The notes under the pieces: generated by a model
What the model was told of the DNA's origin: nothing
The model's input: only the letters and a program-made list of their open reading frames with translations
Database searches by the model: none
Position numbers and translations under genes: made by a program
Shown: positions 23,394-24,402 of the stretch, piece by piece
Layout of the letters: the number at the start of each line of letters is the position of its first letter
How positions within the stretch are numbered: the first letter of the stretch is position 1
Source of the DNA: DASUBV01 sp035532295
Lineage (GTDB): Bacteria; Actinomycetota; Actinomycetes; Streptosporangiales; Streptosporangiaceae
Direction of reading: 5' to 3'
Assembly: GCA_035532295.1 (NCBI GenBank)
Contig: DATKRH010000203.1
Span: 1 to 24,402, forward strand
Length of the DNA stretch: 24,402 bases

Positions 23394-24402
23394 ATGATGT
23401 TCTCCGCTTCGCCGCGACTGTCCGGACAGGCCGCCACCGCGGCCTCCCGGACGTCCTGGCAGGGTTCGCTCGTGGAGCGGGCCCTGCGGGCGCTCGCCGA
23501 AGACTACCGGCGGCCCACCGGCCCGATCGTCGTCGCCATGGTCCTGGCGGTTACCGCCGCGCTGAGCGCCACGACGTCCAGGCCCGCGCTGACCCCCGCG
23601 GCCGCGATGCTGCTCGCGCTGCTGGCGACGGTGCCGATCGCGGTGATCCGGCGCTTCCCGGCCGCCGTGATCGGGATCGTGCTGGGCGCCAGCGCGATCT
23701 TCCTGCTGGCGGGCCGGCTGGCCTGGCCGCCACCGGCGGTCGCGGGCTGGCTGATCGCGGTGGCGGCCTGTCCGGTGATGCTGAGCCGGAAGGCGGCGAT
23801 CCGCACGTTCGTGCTGACCGAGGTGGTCGTGCTGCTGGCCGCTGTGCCGGCCATGCCGAGCGCGACGCCGTGGGATGCGACGTTCGCCGAGGCGCTGGCG
23901 GTGATCGCGGCCTGGGGCGCTGGCGAGATGCTGCGGTCCAGGCGGCAGTCGGCGCTGGACCAGGCGGCCGCGGCCCAGCAGCTCAGGTACCTGAGCGAGC
24001 GGGACGTGCTGGCCCGGGGGCGGGCATCGATCGCCCGGGAGCTGCACGACGTCGTCGCTCACCACGTCTCGATGATCGCCGTCCGGGCCAGCGGCTTCCT
24101 GCTCAAGGACGCCACGCCGGAGGAGATCCTGAGCGCGGTGCGCATCGTCGGCGGGGGCGATGCCCTGCTCGCGCCCGTGGTCACCAGCCGGCTGATCGCC
24201 GAGTTCGCGGCCAGGGCCAGGCTCATGCCGCCACCTAAGATGTCCAGCCTGACCCCGCGCAAGCGAGAGGTGCTGCTGCTGGTGGCCGCCGGGCTGGCCA
24301 ACGGGGAGATCGCCCGGCGGCTCTGCCTGGCGGATCAGACGGTGAAGTCGCACGTCAGCTCGGTGCTGTTCAAGCTCGGCCTGCGAGACCGCGTCCAGGC
24401 GG
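23394..24402 (+). CDS. In-frame fusion: histidine kinase N-terminus to LuxR response-regulator C-terminus (partial)
   Basis: The frame opens at ATG 23394 or 23397 behind GGAGGG and stays open to the window end (336 codons). Residues about 50-175 hold four to five membrane segments, as in DesK-type sensor kinases. Residues 200-230 are the dimerisation and phosphoacceptor helix, with H218 in SIARELHDVVAHHVSMIAV. At about V230-G234 the sequence switches to the end of a NarL/LuxR response regulator: SGFLLKDATPEEILSAVR, GGGDALLAPVVTSRLIAEFA, then the LuxR helix-turn-helix from L286 (LTPRKREVLLLVAAGLANGE, QTVKSHVSSVLFKLGL). The kinase ATP-binding domain and the receiver with its phosphorylated Asp are absent. 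This looks like a deletion across an adjacent kinase/regulator pair that happened to keep the frame. Confidence 0.8.
   Translation, partial: MMFSASPRLSGQAATAASRTSWQGSLVERALRALAEDYRRPTGPIVVAMVLAVTAALSATTSRPALTPAAAMLLALLATVPIAVIRRFPAAVIGIVLGASAIFLLAGRLAWPPPAVAGWLIAVAACPVMLSRKAAIRTFVLTEVVVLLAAVPAMPSATPWDATFAEALAVIAAWGAGEMLRSRRQSALDQAAAAQQLRYLSERDVLARGRASIARELHDVVAHHVSMIAVRASGFLLKDATPEEILSAVRIVGGGDALLAPVVTSRLIAEFAARARLMPPPKMSSLTPRKREVLLLVAAGLANGEIARRLCLADQTVKSHVSSVLFKLGLRDRVQA

Noticed and set aside
23354..24238. 294-residue open frame on plus overlapping the kinase/LuxR fusion
   Set aside because: Arg/Gly-rich out-of-frame reading; the frame from 23394 has membrane segments, the H-box and a LuxR domain.

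Overview
The window is high-GC DNA with GTG/TTG starts, tight ATGA/GTGA gene overlaps, a helix-turn-helix/DUF397 pair, an actinobacterial-type glnE and SigE-family sigma factor, and a GlnR-type box. This points to an actinomycete chromosome (Streptomyces/Streptosporangiales-like; genus not resolvable by eye). I saw no tRNA, rRNA, CRISPR array, insertion sequence or replication origin.

Layout. 1-499: start of a VOC-family gene behind its AraC-type regulator, both on minus. 500-966: no intact gene, only a fragment of a secreted cysteine-repeat protein. 967-3244: AMP-forming acetyl-CoA synthetase followed by a collapsed operon in which the first ~92 codons of a pyruvate dehydrogenase E1-alpha gene run out of frame into an acyl carrier protein gene. 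3241-4604: SigE-family sigma factor, its coupled membrane partner and a small secreted Pro/Thr-rich protein. 4657-10698: minus-strand operon for a fumarylacetoacetase-family hydrolase and a complete LIV-type (HAAT) ABC importer (binding protein, LivH, fused LivM-LivG, LivF), with a divergent FadR-type GntR regulator (10899-11768). The 140 bp between them is full of ATTGG/CCAAT half-sites, including a perfect 27-bp palindrome. 11829-13673: glutamine-dependent NAD synthetase. 14068-15276: secreted beta-helix protein with chlamydial-Pmp-like GGAI/FxxN repeats, with a strong hairpin after it. 15377-16744: GlnA2-type glutamine synthetase directly behind a GlnR-type box. 16745-20235: accessory block with an Mrr-like restriction endonuclease, a decayed XRE/DUF397 pair, a small protein, a frameshifted gene and a VOC remnant. 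20242-23289: glnE. 23394-end: a membrane histidine-kinase N-terminus fused in frame to a LuxR response-regulator C-terminus.

How it fits together. The FAH hydrolase plus HAAT importer plus GntR regulator looks like one self-contained uptake and catabolism module. glnA2 and glnE are normally neighbours in actinobacteria; here a 3.5-kb block of defence and regulatory genes separates them. The most striking theme is deletion. At four places (about 3003, 18975, 20085 and 24085) two gene parts that should lie hundreds to thousands of bases apart are joined. Either this lineage has suffered repeated deletions, or the assembly has collapsed at these points. Only read mapping or related genomes can decide.
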